Shown piece after piece: positions 1-10,864 of a DNA stretch of 64,000 nt. A program made the translations under genes and the position numbers. Every line of letters starts with the position of its first letter. The stretch's first letter is position 1. Source of the DNA: Ectobius pallidus (Eukaryota; Arthropoda; Insecta; Blattodea; Ectobiidae); contig CAXKWD010000006.1 in the NCBI GenBank assembly GCA_964059195.1, positions 5,572,530-5,636,529 of the forward strand. The letters are read 5' to 3'. Below the pieces are notes generated by a model. The model had not been told where the DNA came from, did no database searches, and saw only the letters and a list, made by a program, of their open reading frames with translations.

Positions 1-1866
1 TTATGAACGTGTTCCGCGGACGGGGTATCTTTTAGCTCGCGTGTAGTTAAAGTCAGTTGGGAGTTGAGTTGCACCGCGTGAGTATGTAGTGAAGAAGTTT
101 GTGTTTGCCGAGGGGCGTGTCAGCATTCTCCGACATCGCGTGACTGCTGTTTGGTGAGATGATTCCATTTTCTTATTAATAGCAATATGAATCCAAATTT
201 TGTAATTTCTGGCATCTCACCCTTTTGGCTCATCTAAATTTCGTTGTTTGTAATGAATATTGGTTTGGTAAATTCTCGTTATTTTTTATGTTACGTGTTT
301 TTGGCTAATTGAAATTTCGCCCCCTCATTTTCTTTGGTATTTCAGTATGTTTGCATTTTCGTTCAATTTTATTCAGCTGTTTTTCATTCTCCAGTTCTCT
401 TGAAGCGGAACCGTTTTACTTCTGGTAACCAACCGTTACAATTTAAATTAACAGTTTTTGACCAGCATCTTACTTCAAATTTAATCTATTAACTTTATAG
501 TAGAAGATTTTCAGGATTGAAAAGAGCGTAGTTTAGCATACTCATCGTAAGCCGTTCAAGGCACAAAGGATTGTAAAGTATAGCTTATCAAATCCGATAA
601 TGGGAATTTTAATACTTACGATATGAATGACTGTAAATTGGTATAGCAAGAAAGTATATATACAGAATGATTAACAAGGATTGTCAAAATTATCATGAAC
701 AGATTATAATTATTTTCTGTGGTCAGGGATTTAAGTAATCCAATATAGTGAATCAGCATCAAATAATTAGAGAAGGAAAGAATTTTGTGCTCTGAGTATA
801 TACAGGGTGATTAACCAGTATTGTCAAATTTATGATGAACGGATTATAATTATTTCCTGTGATCAGGCATTTAACTAGTCAAATATAGTGAATCAGCATC
901 AAATGATGGGAGAAGGAAAGAATTTTGCGCTCTGATTATATACAGGGTGATTAACCAGTATTGTCAAATTTATGATGAACGGATTATAATTATTTCCTGT
1001 GATCAGGCATTTAACTTGTCAAATATAGTGAATCAGCATCAAATGATTAGAGAAGGAAAGAATTTTGCGCTCTGATTACATACAGGGTGATTAACCAGTA
1101 TTGTTAAATTTATGATGAACGAATTATAATTATTTCCTGTGCCCAGGCATTTAAGTAATCAAATATAGTCAATCAGCATCACTGGATAGTGAAAGAATTT
1201 GATGGTCTGATTATATACAGAGTGTTTGACAAGTGTTGTTAAAAATTATAATGAACCGATAATAACTATTTCTTATGATTAGGAGTTTTGATAATCGAAA
1301 TAAGGAATCAGTATCAAATAACTGGATAAGGAAAGAATTTTGTGGTCTGATTATATACAGCGTGATCAGGTGTCACATGGAGATGACTTTGCTGGAAAAA
1401 TCCCAAAATTAGATTTCTTGATAGACTGATGCATCAGAGTGTAACTAATACGATCATTCTGTAATTAATTGTATGGTAAAATCTGCGCACCTATTTACAT
1501 CGCGTGAATGCTAATTTGTATATATTTGAATTTTAATTAATTTATTGAGAGTTGTTATATTGGTCTTTATTGGATGCTGAAATTTATGCAGTCATGAGCT
1601 ATTAACCTTTAATTAGGAATTTCAAATAATAAATTGTTATCAAAACTTCATCTGTATTTTATGGTAGAAATTGTGGCCTATTTTCCTTCAATTCACATTT
1701 CTAGGTTTTCATGATTATATTATGGGTCGAGGGGTACCAGCGTAAACTTGTAGCAGAGTGTTTACTAAATTTAGTTTAAAATGTTCAGAATCAAGATCTA
1801 CTTCTTCAGCCATACGTTACCTTCCAGCGTATGCAAGAACGTCCTTCATTAAGTAGGGGCGCAACA
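1..1866 (+). repeat. LTR1 of array, first 124 bases outside window
   Basis: Matches LTR2, LTR3 and LTR4. It ends in GGGGCGCAACA at 1866, giving the usual CA end. It holds the 140-bp sub-repeats at 661-1371 and a hairpin-forming pair GGTGAGAT (153-160) and ATCTCACC near 214, whose left arm also reads as a splice donor. Confidence 0.88.
661..1371 (+). repeat. 140-bp tandem sub-repeats inside LTR1
   Basis: Repeats start with TACAG at 661, 801, 941, 1081, 1216 and 1356. The first three periods are exactly 140 bp, then 135 and 140. Each monomer carries TACAGGGTGATTAACCAG, an A+T-rich core and GAATTTTGCGCTCTGATTA. The same block recurs at 6155-6865, 11649-12359 and 17143-17853. An enhancer or promoter-proximal array is possible; the relic LTR at 29790-31100 keeps only two short versions near 30529 and 30568. 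Function is inference. Confidence 0.85.
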
Positions 1867-2311
1867 AAAACGTTGTATCACAGAGCGTAGTTAGATTTTG
1901 ACTACCATTTTTCTAAATTTTGCGCTCTGCTCCAGTTAACTCGAATCTTGAAGTTTTGTATGCTTTTTCAAAATTTTCTTGTACAAATTTATGCATTATT
2001 ATCTTTCCATTTTTTCGATCTGCTTCCTAAGTGTAGGGTGGATCAGCATTTTTGTACTGGCATTGATGGTAGTTCTGCGTTTCAATTTACTATAATTAGA
2101 CTTACCTCCATTTTTCACATAAGTAAGCGTTGTTTTGAAATTATTAATTTCATGTATTTTTCATAATTATCTTTACCTAGCTCTTAACTTTTCAACAGCT
2201 TGGTTTTCCATAATTCTATCCTAACGTTGATAAATTTTTGCATTTACCTTATTCTAACCTAACTTTAAAATTTTTTTTTCTGGCCAGCTTTCTTTGCTAT
2301 CAGTTTCCATC
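1867..2311 (+). other. Leader between LTR1 and gag, unit 1
   Basis: This untranslated leader starts right after the LTR. I find no TGG-starting tRNA primer-binding site in its first 40 bases, which is odd for an LTR element. Just before the gag ATG there is CTAACCTAAC, a run of nine T and CCAG at 2286-2289, a good branch point, pyrimidine tract and splice acceptor arrangement. Identical leaders lie at 7361-7805 and 12855-13299. Confidence 0.6.
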
Positions 2312-3421
2312 ATGAGTAATAGAATTTATGTACCTATAGAATTTCTTCTGAAAGCAGACATTGTTTACGAATTACTTATACGAGGAATCAAAGTGAATTC
2401 AGATGATTCAGTTTCAAACTTGTCTATGATGTTAAAAGATAACTTATCGACTCCCGTAGATCCCATAAATTTAAAAGATGTCAAAGTTGATAGCGAAATC
2501 CAGGCTTTAGCTTCTAAAGTCGAAGAAATTTCTGAGCAGTGTCGTGGACTCGCGGAGGATGGACAAATTTCCCAAAAACAGGCAAGACGCCTTATTGCTA
2601 AATTTGATCATATTTCAAATAGAATTTCCGATTTACTACAAACGGGTCTTTCTCTGGATTACAGTCAGATATTAAATTCACTCAGTATGGAAATTGGATT
2701 AGAAAAGGATAAAATTAAATCTCAATGGACTGAAAATCTTAATAGAAATTTTGAAACTAATCATTCGGCAGTAATTACGGCTAGGGATATGGGATCTCCT
2801 AACCCGTTTCTTAACAATGATCTGTTAGCAACTGATGAAATTCAGGATTCACCAACGCCGGTTGTTACCAAATTACAGTTTGACCTTAGTAAGGATTTTG
2901 GTAAACTTCCACACCCTTTAGGTAAACTTTTGGATAAATTAGAACAGTTTAGTGATACCACATTGCAGGAAATAGTTCAGTTTTTGCTCTTTCTCTGTGA
3001 GCTTAATACTCAGGTCGAAATGTTTGATTTTTCCCAGAAACAGATTATGGCTTTGTGCTTCGCTCACCTAAAAGGAGGTCTTAAGCAATTAGCAGGTAGT
3101 ACGGTTAAATTAAATAAAGACTTAAATTACTTTCATGAATCAATCCTTGATTGTTATTTTCCATCCCGAGCTCGCGTGCGACTTATGAATGAATTCTATT
3201 ACAGAGTCCAAAGGGAAGGGGAATCCTTTTCTGATTATGTAAAGCAAATAAGAGATTATGCCCAAGTTTTCCGTGTAGATAGTTCTGAAGCTCAGGTGGT
3301 GGAGAATATTTTGGCAGGCATGTCGCCCCAGACTAGGAACATGTGCATGTTTGAGAAGAAGCCCGCCAGCTACGAACAATTACCTATTATGTGCTCAGTT
3401 ACATACGATTCATTTTTCTGA
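2312..3421 (+). CDS. gag: Gag protein, array unit 1
   Basis: The protein has 369 residues from the ATG at 2312; an upstream in-frame TTG is not a credible start. Its order is an N-terminal helix-turn-helix-like stretch that resembles a SAP motif (about residues 8-40), a helical Gln/Lys/Glu-rich segment with a coiled-coil look (about 60-135), a linker, then a capsid-like retrotransposon Gag domain (about 200-350) with FxRVQREGESFSDYVKQIRDYAQ. The frame ends at a TGA before the zinc knuckle, which is present downstream in another frame. The layout matches Gag of the gypsy element at 49205-50632. Gag would build the particle; no enzyme is encoded in the unit. Assignment rests on layout and knuckle, not on a database search. 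Confidence 0.8.
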   Translation: MSNRIYVPIEFLLKADIVYELLIRGIKVNSDDSVSNLSMMLKDNLSTPVDPINLKDVKVDSEIQALASKVEEISEQCRGLAEDGQISQKQARRLIAKFDHISNRISDLLQTGLSLDYSQILNSLSMEIGLEKDKIKSQWTENLNRNFETNHSAVITARDMGSPNPFLNNDLLATDEIQDSPTPVVTKLQFDLSKDFGKLPHPLGKLLDKLEQFSDTTLQEIVQFLLFLCELNTQVEMFDFSQKQIMALCFAHLKGGLKQLAGSTVKLNKDLNYFHESILDCYFPSRARVRLMNEFYYRVQREGESFSDYVKQIRDYAQVFRVDSSEAQVVENILAGMSPQTRNMCMFEKKPASYEQLPIMCSVTYDSFF

Positions 3422-3635
3422 CTCATTACGGTTGGAAGGTGTAGGCCATATTCCCACTACTTCTAGAGGGAGTGTTTTGAGTAATCCACAGGAAGACAAG
3501 ACTTCGGCCCATTATGTAGACCGTAGGACTTGTTATTTTTGCAAGAGACAAGGTCATATTAGTAGATTTTGTCCAAGTAGGTCTTCTAGGGGCGTAAATA
3601 GAAATAGTCCAGTATTTGGGCGTGGGCATAGATAG
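3393..3635 (+). pseudogene. Frameshifted Gag C-terminus with CCHC zinc knuckle, unit 1
   Basis: The +1-related frame continues the Gag through CYFCKRQGHISRFC at 3531-3572, a perfect C-x2-C-x4-H-x4-C knuckle, and a basic Arg/Ser tail. The frame change must occur near 3390-3400, inside the codons after the capsid-like domain. Either a one- or two-base indel separated the nucleocapsid part, or the shift is programmed. All three units carry the same break. The knuckle normally binds the element's own RNA. Confidence 0.72.
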
Positions 3636-5330
3636 ACCCATTGGTTTGGTCCAACCTTAGATGTATTTTTGACTATATTTTGGGGGTAAAATACCAGCCT
3701 TCTTGTTTAAAGTTATTATATATTGTTTGCTGTAAAAATGGGGGATATTTTGAGGTTTAACATTGTGTTAATTATTACGTAAGATGCTGGATCTTCTTTG
3801 CGGTCGTAAATCTGAAAAGAAAGGAAGTGTTGCATTGATTATTTATTCAGGAGAAACTGGATATTTATTTCGGGATTTGTTTTTTATACAAATCAACATC
3901 AACTCTCAACATCTTTTCAATCTAATTTATTTTAAAAGATAAGCTTGGTCAGTATAATTTCTCTTGGACGCAGACTGTGCTGTTTTTTTATTTGTGTTAC
4001 AGTTTGTGGTGTTCTCCCAGAGAGACATAGATTTTGGTGGACTGTCTCGACCAAATACAGTGGACCTAGTATGTGGGGGTGCTATTCCTCTCTTTTCGGC
4101 CCGCTACATGTCGGAGTCCCGTCTTGTGCCATGTCCCTCATCTTGGTTCCTGCTCGGGAGACGTCCGGAGTATGGGATCCTGTAATACAAAAGAGGAAGC
4201 ATTCATTAGAGATGACGCCTTGCTGATGGAGAAGATGGGATGCAGAAAGTTGGTGTTGCATCTGACAAAGCTAAGCTGCTTTGGGAGTGAGCAGTTTTAC
4301 GAGGGATGGTGCTGCATCAAGGAAGTCTGGACTGCTTATTAATATTGGGAGTGAGCAAGTCCACAAGCAAGGATTTTTGCAGGAAATATGCAAGAGTGCA
4401 GGTGGAGAGCATGCTGTGTGCATGCTGGAGGCATGCTGAAAGCAGAAACAAAACGTTAAGTGTGAGCCATGATTGAGCCTATTTTGAAGCCATGCAATCC
4501 GCCCGCATCTGGAAGTGACATCTCATCTGGGAGAGTCCATTATTAATTCACATGGCGGATTTCATCAGTAGCAAACTCACTGTGGTGTTACCATGCGTAA
4601 AAAGGCTGCTTAACAACTTACTAGACGGACAGTGGAACACCGTACTAGAGGTCACTTGCACCATTGTTACCGATCACCTAAGTCCTCTGTGTTCTTTACT
4701 TTCAACCTTTGTATTTTCCTTTGGTACCTTCCTGGGCGAGTTTTGCCTTCCGTCGATCCATTTTTCCAAATTTTGAGTGACGCTTTGGCTCTTCTGCTAC
4801 TTCATCATTACATGCATGCCCTTACCCGGATTGATCAACATGGATTGGGCAGATTCCAGTTCTAAGATAATTCTGCATTCTGCATTAAGTTATTCTTCGT
4901 CCTCCTGCAGTATCAATTTCTGCACTATCCTGATCAAATTGTTGGATGGAGGAGATACCTTGCTGCTCCTATGAATTCGCCGGGCACTCCTGTGGTGCTG
5001 GCGCTCAGAAGATGTGATCTGTTCCTGTTCTCAAAAGGCTGGATGCGTCTGGACTATCATGATTTGCTTTCCTCTCTTCGGTTGGTGCTGGTGCTTTTTC
5101 TCCCGCCCCGGGGGGGGGGGAGATTACATGGTGTGGTTAGTGTGTTGGAACTCTCCGGAGTACAAGAGTTACTGAAGTTTCGGCGACATGAGCCAAGACG
5201 TGGAACTCTCGACGGTGGTTGACTAGGAAAGAGTGTGTTTAGTGTTTTGTATATTTAAAATGTTATGTGTAGTGCTATTAAATGTTTGTAGGGTATTATT
5301 TTAAAGGTCCAGGTACAAGAGGTAAATTAT

Positions 5331-5353
5331 AAATAAAGTCTTCGACTTTATTT
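5331..5353. terminator. Symmetric hairpin with AATAAA on both strands
   Basis: Ten-base arms AAATAAAGTC and GACTTTATTT flank the loop TTC, so a canonical AATAAA poly(A) signal is read on each strand. The hairpin sits 18 bases before the LTR. The relic has the same arms at 29746-29768 with loop TTT. Identical hairpins lie at 10825-10847 and 16319-16341. Confidence 0.65.
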
Positions 5354-5356
5354 GGT

Positions 5357-5368
5357 GAGAGGGGGGAG
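5357..5368 (+). promoter_or_regulatory. Polypurine tract, unit 1
   Basis: GAGAGGGGGGAG directly precedes the LTR start TGATCC at 5371. This is where plus-strand DNA synthesis would be primed. Repeated at 10851-10862 and 16345-16356. Confidence 0.75.
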
Positions 5369-5370
5369 TA

Positions 5371-7360
5371 TGATCCGTGAATTCGGATCATGTATAAGAT
5401 GAGGCGCCACTACTGGCGAATTTAGATATTAACAAAAAATATCATTAATAAATTTTTCTTCGGTCTGCGTTTAACCGTGGTTACCATTGGTAATTTATGA
5501 ACGTGTTCCGCGGACGGGGTATCTTTTAGCTCGCGTGTAGTTAAAGTCAGTTGGGAGTTGAGTTGCACCGCGTGAGTATGTAGTGAAGAAGTTTGTGTTT
5601 GCCGAGGGGCGTGTCAGCATTCTCCGACATCGCGTGACTGCTGTTTGGTGAGATGATTCCATTTTCTTATTAATAGCAATATGAATCCAAATTTTGTAAT
5701 TTCTGGCATCTCACCCTTTTGGCTCATCTAAATTTCGTTGTTTGTAATGAATATTGGTTTGGTAAATTCTCGTTATTTTTTATGTTACGTGTTTTTGGCT
5801 AATTGAAATTTCGCCCCCTCATTTTCTTTGGTATTTCAGTATGTTTGCATTTTCGTTCAATTTTATTCAGCTGTTTTTCATTCTCCAGTTCTCTTGAAGC
5901 GGAACCGTTTTACTTCTGGTAACCAACCGTTACAATTTAAATTAACAGTTTTTGACCAGCATCTTACTTCAAATTTAATCTATTAACTTTATAGTAGAAG
6001 ATTTTCAGGATTGAAAAGAGCGTAGTTTAGCATACTCATCGTAAGCCGTTCAAGGCACAAAGGATTGTAAAGTATAGCTTATCAAATCCGATAATGGGAA
6101 TTTTAATACTTACGATATGAATGACTGTAAATTGGTATAGCAAGAAAGTATATATACAGAATGATTAACAAGGATTGTCAAAATTATCATGAACAGATTA
6201 TAATTATTTTCTGTGGTCAGGGATTTAAGTAATCCAATATAGTGAATCAGCATCAAATAATTAGAGAAGGAAAGAATTTTGTGCTCTGAGTATATACAGG
6301 GTGATTAACCAGTATTGTCAAATTTATGATGAACGGATTATAATTATTTCCTGTGATCAGGCATTTAACTAGTCAAATATAGTGAATCAGCATCAAATGA
6401 TGGGAGAAGGAAAGAATTTTGCGCTCTGATTATATACAGGGTGATTAACCAGTATTGTCAAATTTATGATGAACGGATTATAATTATTTCCTGTGATCAG
6501 GCATTTAACTTGTCAAATATAGTGAATCAGCATCAAATGATTAGAGAAGGAAAGAATTTTGCGCTCTGATTACATACAGGGTGATTAACCAGTATTGTTA
6601 AATTTATGATGAACGAATTATAATTATTTCCTGTGCCCAGGCATTTAAGTAATCAAATATAGTCAATCAGCATCACTGGATAGTGAAAGAATTTGATGGT
6701 CTGATTATATACAGAGTGTTTGACAAGTGTTGTTAAAAATTATAATGAACCGATAATAACTATTTCTTATGATTAGGAGTTTTGATAATCGAAATAAGGA
6801 ATCAGTATCAAATAACTGGATAAGGAAAGAATTTTGTGGTCTGATTATATACAGCGTGATCAGGTGTCACATGGAGATGACTTTGCTGGAAAAATCCCAA
6901 AATTAGATTTCTTGATAGACTGATGCATCAGAGTGTAACTAATACGATCATTCTGTAATTAATTGTATGGTAAAATCTGCGCACCTATTTACATCGCGTG
7001 AATGCTAATTTGTATATATTTGAATTTTAATTAATTTATTGAGAGTTGTTATATTGGTCTTTATTGGATGCTGAAATTTATGCAGTCATGAGCTATTAAC
7101 CTTTAATTAGGAATTTCAAATAATAAATTGTTATCAAAACTTCATCTGTATTTTATGGTAGAAATTGTGGCCTATTTTCCTTCAATTCACATTTCTAGGT
7201 TTTCATGATTATATTATGGGTCGAGGGGTACCAGCGTAAACTTGTAGCAGAGTGTTTACTAAATTTAGTTTAAAATGTTCAGAATCAAGATCTACTTCTT
7301 CAGCCATACGTTACCTTCCAGCGTATGCAAGAACGTCCTTCATTAAGTAGGGGCGCAACA
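5371..7360 (+). repeat. LTR2 of array (1990 bp)
   Basis: Starts TG after the purine tract and ends CA at 7360. The first 20 bases form a hairpin: arms TGATCCG (5371-5377) and CGGATCA (5384-5390), loop TGAATT. It serves as 3' LTR of unit 1 and 5' LTR of unit 2. I saw no difference from LTR1 and LTR3 over the shared part. Confidence 0.88.
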
Positions 7361-7805
7361 AAAACGTTGTATCACAGAGCGTAGTTAGATTTTGACTACC
7401 ATTTTTCTAAATTTTGCGCTCTGCTCCAGTTAACTCGAATCTTGAAGTTTTGTATGCTTTTTCAAAATTTTCTTGTACAAATTTATGCATTATTATCTTT
7501 CCATTTTTTCGATCTGCTTCCTAAGTGTAGGGTGGATCAGCATTTTTGTACTGGCATTGATGGTAGTTCTGCGTTTCAATTTACTATAATTAGACTTACC
7601 TCCATTTTTCACATAAGTAAGCGTTGTTTTGAAATTATTAATTTCATGTATTTTTCATAATTATCTTTACCTAGCTCTTAACTTTTCAACAGCTTGGTTT
7701 TCCATAATTCTATCCTAACGTTGATAAATTTTTGCATTTACCTTATTCTAACCTAACTTTAAAATTTTTTTTTCTGGCCAGCTTTCTTTGCTATCAGTTT
7801 CCATC
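7361..7805 (+). other. Leader, unit 2
   Basis: Same sequence as the unit 1 leader, with the splice-acceptor-like CCAG at 7780-7783. Confidence 0.6.
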
Positions 7806-8915
7806 ATGAGTAATAGAATTTATGTACCTATAGAATTTCTTCTGAAAGCAGACATTGTTTACGAATTACTTATACGAGGAATCAAAGTGAATTCAGATGA
7901 TTCAGTTTCAAACTTGTCTATGATGTTAAAAGATAACTTATCGACTCCCGTAGATCCCATAAATTTAAAAGATGTCAAAGTTGATAGCGAAATCCAGGCT
8001 TTAGCTTCTAAAGTCGAAGAAATTTCTGAGCAGTGTCGTGGACTCGCGGAGGATGGACAAATTTCCCAAAAACAGGCAAGACGCCTTATTGCTAAATTTG
8101 ATCATATTTCAAATAGAATTTCCGATTTACTACAAACGGGTCTTTCTCTGGATTACAGTCAGATATTAAATTCACTCAGTATGGAAATTGGATTAGAAAA
8201 GGATAAAATTAAATCTCAATGGACTGAAAATCTTAATAGAAATTTTGAAACTAATCATTCGGCAGTAATTACGGCTAGGGATATGGGATCTCCTAACCCG
8301 TTTCTTAACAATGATCTGTTAGCAACTGATGAAATTCAGGATTCACCAACGCCGGTTGTTACCAAATTACAGTTTGACCTTAGTAAGGATTTTGGTAAAC
8401 TTCCACACCCTTTAGGTAAACTTTTGGATAAATTAGAACAGTTTAGTGATACCACATTGCAGGAAATAGTTCAGTTTTTGCTCTTTCTCTGTGAGCTTAA
8501 TACTCAGGTCGAAATGTTTGATTTTTCCCAGAAACAGATTATGGCTTTGTGCTTCGCTCACCTAAAAGGAGGTCTTAAGCAATTAGCAGGTAGTACGGTT
8601 AAATTAAATAAAGACTTAAATTACTTTCATGAATCAATCCTTGATTGTTATTTTCCATCCCGAGCTCGCGTGCGACTTATGAATGAATTCTATTACAGAG
8701 TCCAAAGGGAAGGGGAATCCTTTTCTGATTATGTAAAGCAAATAAGAGATTATGCCCAAGTTTTCCGTGTAGATAGTTCTGAAGCTCAGGTGGTGGAGAA
8801 TATTTTGGCAGGCATGTCGCCCCAGACTAGGAACATGTGCATGTTTGAGAAGAAGCCCGCCAGCTACGAACAATTACCTATTATGTGCTCAGTTACATAC
8901 GATTCATTTTTCTGA
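7806..8915 (+). CDS. gag: Gag protein, array unit 2
   Basis: Translated protein is identical to the unit 1 Gag over all 369 residues, including the early TGA. The absence of even silent changes points to very recent duplication or copy homogenisation. Confidence 0.8.
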   Translation: MSNRIYVPIEFLLKADIVYELLIRGIKVNSDDSVSNLSMMLKDNLSTPVDPINLKDVKVDSEIQALASKVEEISEQCRGLAEDGQISQKQARRLIAKFDHISNRISDLLQTGLSLDYSQILNSLSMEIGLEKDKIKSQWTENLNRNFETNHSAVITARDMGSPNPFLNNDLLATDEIQDSPTPVVTKLQFDLSKDFGKLPHPLGKLLDKLEQFSDTTLQEIVQFLLFLCELNTQVEMFDFSQKQIMALCFAHLKGGLKQLAGSTVKLNKDLNYFHESILDCYFPSRARVRLMNEFYYRVQREGESFSDYVKQIRDYAQVFRVDSSEAQVVENILAGMSPQTRNMCMFEKKPASYEQLPIMCSVTYDSFF

Positions 8916-9129
8916 CTCATTACGGTTGGAAGGTGTAGGCCATATTCCCACTACTTCTAGAGGGAGTGTTTTGAGTAATCCACAGGAAGACAAGACTTCG
9001 GCCCATTATGTAGACCGTAGGACTTGTTATTTTTGCAAGAGACAAGGTCATATTAGTAGATTTTGTCCAAGTAGGTCTTCTAGGGGCGTAAATAGAAATA
9101 GTCCAGTATTTGGGCGTGGGCATAGATAG
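8887..9129 (+). pseudogene. Frameshifted Gag C-terminus with CCHC knuckle, unit 2
   Basis: Carries the same frame break and zinc knuckle as unit 1 (knuckle at 9025-9066). The break therefore predates or spread with the array. Confidence 0.7.
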
Positions 9130-10864
9130 ACCCATTGGTTTGGTCCAACCTTAGATGTATTTTTGACTATATTTTGGGGGTAAAATACCAGCCTTCTTGT
9201 TTAAAGTTATTATATATTGTTTGCTGTAAAAATGGGGGATATTTTGAGGTTTAACATTGTGTTAATTATTACGTAAGATGCTGGATCTTCTTTGCGGTCG
9301 TAAATCTGAAAAGAAAGGAAGTGTTGCATTGATTATTTATTCAGGAGAAACTGGATATTTATTTCGGGATTTGTTTTTTATACAAATCAACATCAACTCT
9401 CAACATCTTTTCAATCTAATTTATTTTAAAAGATAAGCTTGGTCAGTATAATTTCTCTTGGACGCAGACTGTGCTGTTTTTTTATTTGTGTTACAGTTTG
9501 TGGTGTTCTCCCAGAGAGACATAGATTTTGGTGGACTGTCTCGACCAAATACAGTGGACCTAGTATGTGGGGGTGCTATTCCTCTCTTTTCGGCCCGCTA
9601 CATGTCGGAGTCCCGTCTTGTGCCATGTCCCTCATCTTGGTTCCTGCTCGGGAGACGTCCGGAGTATGGGATCCTGTAATACAAAAGAGGAAGCATTCAT
9701 TAGAGATGACGCCTTGCTGATGGAGAAGATGGGATGCAGAAAGTTGGTGTTGCATCTGACAAAGCTAAGCTGCTTTGGGAGTGAGCAGTTTTACGAGGGA
9801 TGGTGCTGCATCAAGGAAGTCTGGACTGCTTATTAATATTGGGAGTGAGCAAGTCCACAAGCAAGGATTTTTGCAGGAAATATGCAAGAGTGCAGGTGGA
9901 GAGCATGCTGTGTGCATGCTGGAGGCATGCTGAAAGCAGAAACAAAACGTTAAGTGTGAGCCATGATTGAGCCTATTTTGAAGCCATGCAATCCGCCCGC
10001 ATCTGGAAGTGACATCTCATCTGGGAGAGTCCATTATTAATTCACATGGCGGATTTCATCAGTAGCAAACTCACTGTGGTGTTACCATGCGTAAAAAGGC
10101 TGCTTAACAACTTACTAGACGGACAGTGGAACACCGTACTAGAGGTCACTTGCACCATTGTTACCGATCACCTAAGTCCTCTGTGTTCTTTACTTTCAAC
10201 CTTTGTATTTTCCTTTGGTACCTTCCTGGGCGAGTTTTGCCTTCCGTCGATCCATTTTTCCAAATTTTGAGTGACGCTTTGGCTCTTCTGCTACTTCATC
10301 ATTACATGCATGCCCTTACCCGGATTGATCAACATGGATTGGGCAGATTCCAGTTCTAAGATAATTCTGCATTCTGCATTAAGTTATTCTTCGTCCTCCT
10401 GCAGTATCAATTTCTGCACTATCCTGATCAAATTGTTGGATGGAGGAGATACCTTGCTGCTCCTATGAATTCGCCGGGCACTCCTGTGGTGCTGGCGCTC
10501 AGAAGATGTGATCTGTTCCTGTTCTCAAAAGGCTGGATGCGTCTGGACTATCATGATTTGCTTTCCTCTCTTCGGTTGGTGCTGGTGCTTTTTCTCCCGC
10601 CCCGGGGGGGGGGGAGATTACATGGTGTGGTTAGTGTGTTGGAACTCTCCGGAGTACAAGAGTTACTGAAGTTTCGGCGACATGAGCCAAGACGTGGAAC
10701 TCTCGACGGTGGTTGACTAGGAAAGAGTGTGTTTAGTGTTTTGTATATTTAAAATGTTATGTGTAGTGCTATTAAATGTTTGTAGGGTATTATTTTAAAG
10801 GTCCAGGTACAAGAGGTAAATTATAAATAAAGTCTTCGACTTTATTTGGTGAGAGGGGGGAGTA
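9130..10864 (+). other. 3' non-coding internal region, unit 2
   Basis: Same content as in unit 1, including the 11-G run and the AATAAA hairpin at 10825-10847. Confidence 0.6.

Larger units (their letters stand above)
3636..5370 (+). other. Long 3' non-coding part of internal region, unit 1
   Basis: About 1.7 kb follow gag with no protease, RT, integrase or envelope signature; the short open frames look like chance. A candidate splice acceptor (T-rich tract then TTACAG, near 4000) and the following 190 bp are recognisably conserved at 28395-28600 in the relic, and the G-run region near 5110-5120 matches 29529-29538. Conservation in a region without a gene suggests cis-acting function such as packaging or splicing. 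It ends with a hairpin at 5331-5353 and a purine tract at 5357-5368. Confidence 0.6.

Noticed and set aside
1948..2166. 72-codon open frame before gag, repeated in each unit
   Set aside because: Low-complexity F/L-rich translation, lies in the leader, no domain; it is repeated only because the unit is repeated.
3945..5222. Several overlapping 65-93 codon frames after gag
   Set aside because: They overlap in different frames, have no domain and are not clearly conserved as protein in the relic.
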